Assembly: GCF_018143015.1 (NCBI RefSeq) | Contig: NC_054751.1 | Location: 19,825,292 to 19,889,291, forward strand | Length of the DNA: 64,000 nucleotides | Origin: Lytechinus variegatus | Lineage: Eukaryota; Echinodermata; Echinoidea; Temnopleuroida; Toxopneustidae | Direction: 5' to 3' | Part shown: one piece after another, positions 11,288 to 23,200 of the stretch | Layout: each line of letters begins with the position of its first letter | Position numbering within the stretch: the first letter of the stretch is position 1 | Translations under genes and position numbers: made by a program | Notes under the pieces: model-generated | The model's database searches: none | The model's input: only the letters and a program-made list of their open reading frames with translations | Told to the model about the DNA's origin: nothing

Positions 11288-14200
11288 TTACAGTTTTAAT
11301 CTAATCTTTCTTTTCATACGCATCTTCTCAATCCTCTCCATCAGCTTCTTCTTTTTATTCTTCAGCTTGGACATTTGCTTTCCACCAACCTTTTCTTTCC
11401 TCATCTCCTTTAATCCGATACCACTCAGGCTTGGCATAGACTGTCCCATTCTTAAACTATGAGGGCTCCCATCCACACTGCTCCCTGTGCTATAACCTGA
11501 TCCATTGATGGACCCTTCAAGGATGTTGTCATTACCATCAACTCTGGACAGACATGGCGATTCCTTGAAAGAACCATTAGGTTGAACTGTCCTTCCACCA
11601 GTATCACCAGAGCTTATGGTGTTTTGTACAATGGGTGTCGACTGCAGTATAGATGATCGTGTAGTACTGAGACATGGGCTTCCTAACGATCCTGGAGACC
11701 GGACTACAGTCTCATCTGGGTTTTTGCTGGTGTTCAGAAGAGCTGCTGCCTGTGGTGTCCCAAAAGCCTGTTCTTCTACGGGTCTGAATTGACGGAGAAC
11801 TGAGGACAGTGCAGAAGCCTTTTTCTTACGCTTTGGCCAGGTTAACAGCTTGCTGGCATCACTGCTCACAGCCTCCTCATATGACCTGTCACAAGATCAA
11901 ATGTGATCTCACACATATTAAATAAGATTAACTACTCAAATAAAGTTCAGAAATACCACAAACAAAACTCGCAGAAGTGATTTTTTAGACCATTTACTTC
12001 CTGCTGAGAGTGTCCATGCATCTGAGATTTCTTCGTTTCATGTTTACTTCTGACTGTTATTTTTTCTGTTATATTCTATTTTGTATACATTTGTAATGAT
12101 TTATATTTTTGTGGAAATCTTCATCAAACCCCAAGCACCGGTTTCTCCTTACACTGAATATATTTATAAATTTTCTGTCCACTAAATCAGGTAATTACAA
12201 GGGTTAAAAACCTAATTGATATCAACTAGCTATGTTGGGGCTGCTTTTCAAAAACTGGACAGAAATCTTGAAATTCATTTTGGCAGAACTATTGTTAGAT
12301 TTGAGCTAAGCTGTCACATTTCACCAATAAATCATACCTTTTCTTTGATGATACTCTCTTGGGGCAATCTTTCCTCTTATGGTCTAGTGCCCCACACACG
12401 TGGCAACCACCTTGGACCTTTTCACAGTTATGAGTTGGCAGCTCACACATGTTGCACTTGGTACAGTGGCTGAAAGCTGTTGTAAAGGATATGAAATATG
12501 GTAGATTTAATACAATTAATTAACCCTAATAAGACGTGAATTTGTGTACAATTCCAATGCTAATAGTGTTTTTAGCCAAAATTTATAAATGTGCCATTAT
12601 TTATCCCTTTACTGATTAAACTCAACTAATATCAACTTGATTATGGTCAGAATAAAGTCTCTGACATTTTCCAACAAATAAAAACAATAAAAACATTAAA
12701 GTCAAACAGCAAATGAATGCATAAGAAATTAAGAAAACGCTATAATACTAGAAAATAATCATAATATTGATTTTTAAAAAACTACATTTGCCCATAATCC
12801 TATAAAGAGTCTGTGAACAAATATATAGAAATTTAAGGGCCTTATTATAAAATTAGAAAAATTTTCTTATTTTATGCGTAAATTAGCACAATAATTTAGC
12901 AATGAGATTTTACAAAAAATCTGATCTTGCATTTTTTAGTTTATGCCATGGGTAACGCACATGCCGATTTTCATCGCGATACCGATGGTACTGCATTCCA
13001 ACATGAAATGGACATTTCATAGCACCTCTACTCAGAGGTGAAGTGGTTCATACATGGATTAAATGTTTTAATAATCCAAGCTTATTCTGAATTTTGTTAA
13101 GACATTTCTCATTCCAATCTATATATTCATGCATAAGCTGTGTGATAAGGATTTTGAGAGGTTTGACATTTTAAGGGCTTTTCATGTGACATTCTGTTAC
13201 CTTTTATTTTCCAAGCAGATTTGTTAAACAGTTTTGAATAAAAAAAATATGCAATGACTCATCCCTCCTTATGTCAACCAATCAACTAATGAATGTAGAA
13301 TAAAATGGGTTCAATAAAAGATGAAAATGTAAATTTTGATAGAAATTGAGAAAACACACCTGAACAGAATTTGATTACCTGGCTCTAGCTAGTTCTTTTC
13401 AAGAACTCAATTCAGATGTTCTATGGTATTATTTTAATATTGAAAGTATTGAATACTCACATGGTTTGACACATTTGTTGCAGATCTCACAGTGGACATA
13501 TGTGGTACCATTTTTAGAAGGGCACTCTTGACACTTGGAACAGTGAACATTTTCAGCAGCTACGTACCGGTGGCATTCCTTACAGAATCTGAAAGAGAAT
13601 AGATAGATTGAACATAACAACTCATGTAGTTGCAGAAACTCTCTAGAATCAATATTGTCACTATACGAGAGAAGATCTAGATCTGGGGAGTGTTTCATGA
13701 AAGTTGTCGGCACTCACAAGTTGGTTTTCTCCGATAGCTACCATAGTAACAGTCAGAGGCAAGTGCCTCACAGCCCATCAAAACCAAGGATTTCACAATT
13801 TAGTCAGTGCTGACAACTTTCAAGAAACATCCCCCAGGATGAAATCTTGAATCCCAGCTGATAAATGATCACATTGAAAATCCTAAGCAGATAGGCAAAT
13901 ATTGGAAAGAGCATTATTATCAGAGCTGCCAACCTGAACAAGAACATTTCAGTATTTTTAAATCTGAAAAACAGTATATTGGCGAGGAAATCAGTATTTT
14001 CGAAGAAATACCATAGGACAACACATAAAACTGAAACTTGAGAAATCAGTATTTTGCATGAAACCATCAGTATTCTTCTCATTTTTCAGTACTAAATACT
14101 GAAAATCAGTACTACTTGGCAGCTCTGTATTATTGATTATTAAATGACCCTAAATCTGACTGGAAGGCCACGTTTCATTTGCTCAATTTTTTTTAGCAAA

Positions 14201-17200
14201 AAACACATTTTCTCATTTGGGCACATACTTTTATTCACTTGGATGATCATTTTATTCAATTCTACTCTAGCCCATTTCAGATTGTTACCACATCTGGGTC
14301 CTGTAACACAAAGGTTAGCAATTTATCATACGCTTGATTTTCATGATCGATTGTACATTGTAGTCAATGGAATCAATCGTAGAAAAATGTTCCATGATCA
14401 CTTCAAAGCTTTGTTACGGGCCCCTGGTATTGATTTTTAAGGCAGCGCAAGTGGTAATTTCACATTCTTACATGTTCAAGATATACATGTAATACATGTT
14501 AATCCCCCCCCCTGCCCATTTATCAGACTTTCTACCCTCTGTTTGAAAGACGAGAATTGGAACCACCAGACCAAGACATAACCAATGAACTATGAACTAC
14601 ATGTATCTTATCATATATTCTAGCATCCTAGAACTCAGTGGTATTTAATAATTAAAATACAAGATAAAATCTGACTGAATTAAGATTGATGCCCAGATCA
14701 TCAAGCTCAGTCCCACCTGTATCCTTCAGATGTTGGTAATTCTATTTTAGCTGGATCAAGGTTCGTAAAGATCCTGACTGGTGATCCTTTCTTTTTGGCG
14801 TCCGGTCCTCCTTTAAACAGAGGATGGTTATCGTAATCCACCTGTAAATATGATATCAAACATGGTTAAAAGGATTAAAGATATTGTTTAATGAAAGAGG
14901 TGATGCTTTGAATATACATGCAAAGAAACTTTGTTCGGTGGAATGAATATGACAATATATATTATCTTTACAATAAATTACAAACACAGGTATTAAACAT
15001 TTTGTTGATACAAACACTTGCGTCTTGTACATGTATGTGGGTCTTGCAGCGTCGGAATTACACGGAGGTGACGGGCGATTTTGCCCCCATGACAGCGAAA
15101 ATTGCCCCTAAAAATTCTCAAAACCCAATGCTTTGGGGCGACTATTTATTTTAGAGTCGCCCCAATAAAATACCATCGACAATGTAAAAAACTACTTCAC
15201 ACAATTACGTTCTCCGGCGGCGGAGCAAGCGCATCTTTTATATCGCCCTTGCCAGCTTTAAGTTGAACGGTCGATGCAATATCCGAGCCTTCCGTAACAC
15301 CGGAAGCTTCGCGACTGTAAATAAACGCGCAATGCAATATGGGATGCGGAGTACGCATAGTCTTTAGCACAGGCTTTTTAAGAATTGTTGACGCACTTGC
15401 CGCATGGCTTATGTATATGTACGCGTGCACGATTAGACTGCACAGCTGGTAACGAGACCACATGCATCTTACGGTATGTGTACTAGGCATGCACAGAATT
15501 GTAAGCGATCAGCTGGTGATTGTGACAGCTCTGCTTATCGACATCGTCGAGTCGGAGTGCGAGATGGATAAGCAGCGAAGCCATATCGTACATGTATAAA
15601 TTTAAATATCTGGAAAGCTAAAATCAAGTAACTTTCAATTTACGATAAGCACAGTTTCAAATTGCCAAGTGCGTCTCTTTTTCAATACCATGGTTTTTCC
15701 ATACTTCACCATGTGCAATATCTAATGCACACATTTCCCATTTGGGATATCACAATTCTGTGATATAGTAATTCGAATTGCTCAGGAAATAAATCCCTGT
15801 TCACAGCACATACGATGTGCGAGTCTTTTATCCTCACAGTCGCTGTCTTTGCTTGTCAAAACGGAGCCTTAATAATCCAAAATCACTTCGCTTATAGTTG
15901 TGAATTATAACTTTTTAATTTCTTTCTTGAAGAGGGGTAAATATCAGACAATAAATCATCAAACAAGGCTCAGTCTAAAAAAAAATTTAGGAGGACGCCG
16001 TGCACTTGAGTGTGGTACTTGCATACTGTTAGCTAACCCAGAGGGCTCTCGGCCGCGTAGCGGTCGGGAGCCCAGAATCGTACGTGCATTTGTCTATGGC
16101 TCACGATATAAAAATATCAATTCCTACCCTGGGGTCTTGGTACAAGGTCACTCATGTGAAAACTGGGCGTTGTGGCGTGCGCCTGTAATCCAAGCTGTGG
16201 GGAAGTTACAAATTGATGCAGAGGTTCGAGCCCTGGTCACGTCTTTCGGATGGTGACGTTTAAGGTCGGTCCCAGACGTAAATAATCATATCTGATTGAT
16301 ACACGTCTGACAAAACTCAAATACACACACACAAGGGTGGGGGGGGGGGGGTGGGTGGCACTGCCATTACAACTTGCAAGCTTGCTTGGTAAGGCAAGTA
16401 AAAAGGGTTAGTTCATACAATCAGGCAATGCGAAAAGGATATCAATATTGTCAAAGTCAAGGAAAGAGGGTATACTTTTCAAAAGCCCAGTGAGCATCAT
16501 GCATGGAAAGGGTATATATTTATGTATACTAGATAGGGCTATTATCGTTAAGAAAATTTTGTCGATATTGTGCTAAAATATCTTATCGATATCGATAACT
16601 ATCGACAAAATAATCAGTACGAATTTTTCTAGCCATTATAGCAATGTCACATACTCGCGTTGGTCAAAATTTGTATCTGCCACTGTACCAAAAATGCCTT
16701 AGGGTGGAAGAAGTTTTATTGATAATTTGGGGGCTTTTTGGACATTGTTCTGAGCAGTATTGATATCATCTCTAAGTGGCAAAAAACAAGCGATTATTGA
16801 CAAGACAAGTGATAAAGACGTTATCGACAACGATACTAGATTCAGAAGGAAAAAGGAATTCATGGATGATTCACCTTATAATCAAGCATTTTTAATCCTT
16901 CAATGCTCTCTTTGATCCTGTGTTCCAAGAAATAGGGAAATATCCACATTACGGGTAGAGCTCGTCCAACATCTATTAAACAAAGAGATTAAAACAAACA
17001 CAACAGTTTATCGAGACACTTAAAACCATCCTTACATATAGCTACATTACTGTTTTTCTCTTAGAAATTCCATAATCCTTTTTTCATTGCTAATCATCAC
17101 ATTTCTTTAGAGAAAAAATAATGAGGAATACAGAAATTCATCTGCAGAAGATGCTTAGTGCCTTCACGGCAGGGTCCTATTACAATGAAATAAAGAATGC

Positions 17201-20200
17201 TTTGCCTTCAGTCGGTAGGAGCTAGAGGGACATTTCATAGATAGACAGATTTTAAATGTGCAAATTTTCAGCAGGATTTGGGGGAAAGACTTTCTCCTCC
17301 ATACTGTCAAATGGTTCACAAAATGACAACAGAGTTTTGCTTTAAGAAGTAGTCTAAACGGCAGTTACACATTTTCACCAAGCCATAAAAGAAACCATCC
17401 ACTTTTTTATAGTGGTCATGAATAGATCTAGATGAATTACATGTCTAAAAAGGAGTTCAAGATCTTTCAAGTGACATTACGTTAACTACATTATTCTTCC
17501 AGGTTTAATAACTCAGCAGTGTCCATTGTATTGAACTTGCAAGAATCTATTAGAACCTACGTGTAACATTTGACCTCCACATTTCCATGATCCACCTCAC
17601 CCCGGATGCCAGAGCATCCACCATGCCTCCAAAGGGTGGATCCGTTACCATGACGACACCTTCACCGTCGTCCCTTCGAAGGAACTCCCTGCATCTCTCC
17701 TGACTTGTTGGACCATCCAGGAAGTAATGGTTGAACATGTTGTATCGGCAAAACTGAGAGGGTGGGTAAAATTGACCCTGGACACGTAAGAGATTTGAAA
17801 AAAGGAAGTGTATAAAGATCAATGATATATGAAAAACTTATTAAACATGTATAAAATTGATTCAATTATCATTGTAAAATATACATTTCAAATGGAATTG
17901 ACAGTCAATAATTTTTATATATTATAGTGATCATGACTTCTGCAATGTCATTGGCCAATAATGTTTTTTAAAATCAGGTAATACCTGTGAACTTTTGTCA
18001 TAGCATAGGGCATCCAAAGTATATTTTCTGTAACCATGCATGTGATATATTAGCTGCTGCTGTTTCTATATATATTTTTTTATAATATTTATGTGAATTC
18101 ATAGATCCATCCCAGGATGTTCCTGTATTGAGTAAGGAAAATTGTGTGCTCCCTTTTTGTTGTCTGCTTGAGACTAGAAAACATGGTTATCAGATTTGAA
18201 GTAATGAATGGAGACTTGCTGTCACAACCTAACCAATAATATCATATTGTACAATTTAAGTAGATTTTCTACACTCACACATATAAAATCACTCTACTTT
18301 CCCTTTCTAACAAAATATTGCAAGGTCTACTGACTGGCACCTCGCATGGGTTAACGTAAGTGATGAGGATGGAATCTGTGCTGGACTTTCTGAGCCATAA
18401 GAAGTGTTTCCTTTCTTTTAGGGTCTGTAATCTTACAACATGGTCTTAAGGCTGGGCCCGTAACACAAAATTCAATTTGAAAGAAAAATTCTGATTGGTT
18501 CCTGGTCAGTTTACTGAGCAAAAAGTGCATGCAACAATGGTCTTGATAGGCCACTTCATGTAGCAAATAATCGCTAATCTTAGTGTCATGGGGCCCTGGT
18601 TTCAAGCAAGTGTTCTCGACACATACAGTATGTAGTAAGGGCATATACTTACAAATCTATGATCAATATCAAGTAGTAGACTCTCCAAACCAGAAGAACT
18701 ATTCTGAGTGATGACTTCATGCAACCTAGAAGATGATAACACGTCAAAATAGAGGGTTCATTTATAAACCATCAAATATTATTCAAGTACCACCCATCAA
18801 GATGACTATATGTGTATCTGGTGAAAAAAAACATAAAAAAAACTAAATAAGGAGAGATAAATGCAGTAGAATTAGAATCAATCCATGATGAAGAAACAAA
18901 GAATTTCTATAAATCCAGTAATAGTGATAAAATGTAAAATACATAATTAAACAAAAGCAATAAAGGATCAGGGCATATGGTGTTTTCATTGTTACCCCCC
19001 ACCCCCCCAAAAAAACCCGGGAAATTCTACCTTGTATAACCAATTAGGCCCGAATTCCCAAAGGTGGTTATTAAAACTATCAGTTGAAGCCATGGTTTAT
19101 GCAGATTTCCTGCATAAATTTCACTTATTTACAGCAAATACTTTAGGTGTCAAATACTGATGCACGCTTTTGTCACAGTGCACCAAATTGATGCCTTTTA
19201 CCATGGCTCTAAATGCTATTTTTTACTTATGAGTCACTGTTTCGAATTAATGAATAAAATAGCATACTTGACCATGGCAACAGGCGTCAATTTGGCACAC
19301 AGCGACAAAGGCGCGCATCAGTATCGGCCATTGTTTAATATACGCAATAGATAAACTCAAGTTAAACAGGAAATCTGCATAAACCATGGGTTCAACCAGT
19401 GGTTTAAAAATCACCTTTGTGAATTTGCCCATTAAAGTTGTATAGGGGGCAGATTAGATGCATCATATCACACAAATACCTCTATAATCAAAATATGTTC
19501 CGAGAAATTGCATATAGAATTGTCATTGAGTTGTTTGAAGAAAATAAATCATAGCACACTCAACAGACAAGAATTAAAGATAAATTCCAGTTTTGGTAAC
19601 GATCTGAAAATGAATTTTTACAGAATCTAATATAATGACCACACAAGTGTCTGTTTGTATGAATAAAAAATAAGTGCCAAAGGATTCTGGAAGAATTTGT
19701 GTAATTGCTGAGAAATAAGCAAAATAAGCGCGGATTCGGTCACTTCCGTCGGGTCTTGATTCCAGCAATAATAATACACTGTCCCACGTGTGCCTATCTG
19801 TGTTGGTGATCTTCAGTGTGAACATTTTCAGTGCAGATTTCAAGATTTCACAAAGTTCAGTTTATGTAACTGTACCAGATGTAGATCCTCGATGATATAC
19901 TGACAATAAAGCCTGGTTTGACAGACTTTCTCATAAAATCAGTGTTTACTGCAACTACTGGCATTTCTCTTTAAATTGAAATTCTTTGAAGTTAGTTTCA
20001 TTAGCAACTATGACACAAATTTGCTGGCAGGACGATGAGATTTCTAATTATGAAGTGCAAAGTATATATCTGTGATAAAAATCAGAAAGATCTTATTAAA
20101 TGAAAAGATGGCTGCATGTAACATGTCAAGATAGCTGGACCTGAAAATAATTGCCTGACTGGTGCATGCCTATTTCTCAAAATATTATATTTTTTCATTT

Positions 20201-23200
20201 GAATCTGAGGGTCTTGCCATTTTACTACTGATGCATTCGCAGTGGTTAAACAACATATCAACTATACATCAGTGAAAGATAAGTAGAATGAAACAAAATA
20301 AGCTTCTTAAATTTTCTTTAATTACAAACTGAGAATTTCGTTCAAAAACTTATTTGCAGGTCAGCTGATATTTTTTTAGCATTGAGTAACACCTATAGTC
20401 CAATATGAGCAAAGCAAGGATATCTAAAGTAAGCCTGAGTCGAATCGATTTTAAAATCGGTGTTCGATCGATGTCATCGAACACCGGTGCAGATTTTGCA
20501 AAATCGGTGCATCGAAAAAAAATTAAAAAAATACGTCGGCCGGCCGATTCGTTTGGTTTACACAATCATCAAAATATCAGTAATGTCCAACTTTACTACT
20601 ACTACTTACTTGATTTCTATTGCCCCCAAAATGAAACTGATTGAGTAATTATGATGCTATTCACCATTAATTTGAAGTTTATTTCGATCATAGTTCGAGT
20701 CTTACTCGTCTGCTCGTGCCGAGATAATTTATGCACGATGAATTCATGAATGGAAGTCATGGCCATCGATCGTGCATGCGCAGTACTGTTCTTTAATCAA
20801 ACCAGAAAATGGCCGGAAATTGACGCGATCAACATAAAATAAATCTTGCTTTCATGAACAATATTAATATCATGACCATAGAACATTATTTAATCGTAAT
20901 ATTTAACAATAATTTGCATATGATAATCATTAATATGAATTTAGAGCTTGATGTGAAACGTTTGTATTTCGTTTCAATTTTCAATGGCGGACATCTCATG
21001 ACGATCGAGCTAGTGCACTTGTCTAAAAAAATAATCATCACATCAGGATTGATTCTCGAACATTGTCTACATGCAAAAACTCTGTTCAAGTTCGTAATAT
21101 CACCATATAATAACATTTTACATGACAAAACAGAAAAAATTGCGTTTGATTTTTTTTCCCATCAATTTGAAGCTAGTTTGTGCCCAACTTTGGGCTCTAA
21201 TTTCATGAATGGGAAAATATGTCATACGTCATCGAACACGCATGCGCATTGTGCTTACTTTCTCAGAGCTTGGAGGAGACGTCCAGAGATGGAATAACAA
21301 TAGAAATAATCCGGGAAGTATTAATTCTTCCATATGAACATAACATACTTTGCTGACATCGTCAATATTCTTAGTATGACCATAAAATCCTGTTAAATCG
21401 TAATAATTTAGATGAATTTAGGGCTCGATTCGAAACATTCGTATTTATTTTGATCGCATGCTCAATTGCGTCTAAAAAACTGGATTGACATTATCAGGAT
21501 TAATTCTCGAACATTGTCATAACTCATATTCCACAATCTTTCCTCACAATCGTTATATCAGCATTGAATAGCAATTCAAATGACCATCCAGAGAAAATTA
21601 CGTATTTATTCCCATAAATTTATTTGGAGCTCATTTTGGATCCAACTACACAATCTCAGGCAAGTTACAGCGCTCTCCCGTTGATTGCACTTGTTTGCTG
21701 GCACTGACGTCAAGCATGCCTGTCGTTTCGGGAGAGTGAGTGTACGGAGCTGCGGACGGGGCTGGACTGCGAATGCTAGTTGACCGAAAATCATTCGGAT
21801 CGACTCTGCATGATTCATGTCTTTATTATTGTTTCATTTTAAACTTATATGTTGTCATCTGCAAATATCATTGTTGAAGATATTTTGGGAAGAATTCTGC
21901 TTTGGTCCCCGGCCTTTTTTTGTGTGTTTTGTGATCATGGAAAATACAAACGAACTTTGCTGTCATCTGCTTGTGCAACGCTCACCCGGCCAACGCCAGC
22001 GCATACCATCAGTGCGTAGTGCATATGCAAAGCGCATCGCATCGACGCAAAAACAAAAGACTAAATTTTCCCCGCCTTCAATATTCGATGCATCGATGTT
22101 CGATCGAATTAGAGCTGTCGAACACCGGTTTTCAAAATAATCGATATGACTCAGGCTTAATTTAAAGAATTAATATAAAAGTGAAGAGCTGTACTTTTTA
22201 GAGTGTTTTTTAAAGTGTTCAAATTTTTTCTCTTCCTTTTTGGCTTCCCATAGGGTCTTTAAAATGCCAGATCACTGGAAATTACTGAAAATTCTTACCT
22301 TGGAACACCAACACAAAGTACCCTCTTAAAGCCAAGAATTCTTAGTGTCTGGACGAGGAATTTCACTGATTTGGTTGAAAATAGGTATTGCTGCAAAGAG
22401 AAACATTAAGCAATAATTATCAAATCCTTCAGAAAATACACTGGTAAAAAAATGCCTATGATGGAATGGATTTGGTTTACAGCAACCGAGAATGCATAGG
22501 GAAGTGTAAATTTTGTTGCCAAAGGACAGCAAAAGAAACCACTTTGTTGTATTATCATATGTGGATAAAGAATGTAAATACTATCATTAAAAGAAAAACA
22601 TCAATGTCACAATCAATGGATTGCATCAAATCAACTGGGCTCAAAAAAATAAATATGAAAATTTACTTGCAAATATGGAGCGTAATAACAGCAGAGGAGG
22701 GGTTTAGTGGTCATTTAGCTAATAAAATCAGTGTTTGCCTATTTGACTTGGGCAGACTTGCTTGTTTTCAGGGCATCAGAGACCTGACACATGCTGTGCA
22801 CAAAAAGTTCAATATTAGAAAGGAAAGGCTTTACCAACCAAAAAAAACCCCACAATAATAATTTTTCTTTAGCATGATGCAGAGCTTGGGAGCAAGCTTC
22901 TGTGTCTGTGAATGTAAACTTGTGTGCGTTTATTTTATGCCAAAGCATAAATTTTAATTTACTTTAATTGTTCTTATCATATCATTGTAAAAAAACTCTC
23001 TCTTTATGAAGACTTACAGCATTAGTTTTATTGTTTTCAATGGCTTCCATCAGGTAGCTGGGTCTTGCTAAGTCTGTCTGGGTGATGCCCTTCTTGGTGC
23101 GATGTTTTCTGTGAGTCGGCAGTTCATCTGGTAGAACAAGCAGCTGACAATCATAGCAGAACATTCTCTCATTCTCATCAAGACTCTCTGTTGTGATGAA

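Noticed and set aside
12465..12477. Nearer acceptor for ZCCHC4 exon 10 (TTTCAG/CCACTG)
   Set aside because: It breaks the frame; the acceptor 8 bases upstream (ACAACAG/CTTTC) keeps it and adds three residues at the place where the human protein also has three.
17550..17561. Alternative exon 6 donor of ZCCHC4 (TAG/GTTCTA)
   Set aside because: It would shift the frame into exon 7; the C/GTAGGT donor keeps the frame and restores the conserved WIFPYF segment.
19160..19432. Two similar small proteins on opposite strands
   Set aside because: They mirror each other because the DNA is an inverted repeat.
20854..21297. A 147-codon frame as a gene
   Set aside because: No domain, low complexity, and it lies inside a TA-flanked transposon with an inner duplication.
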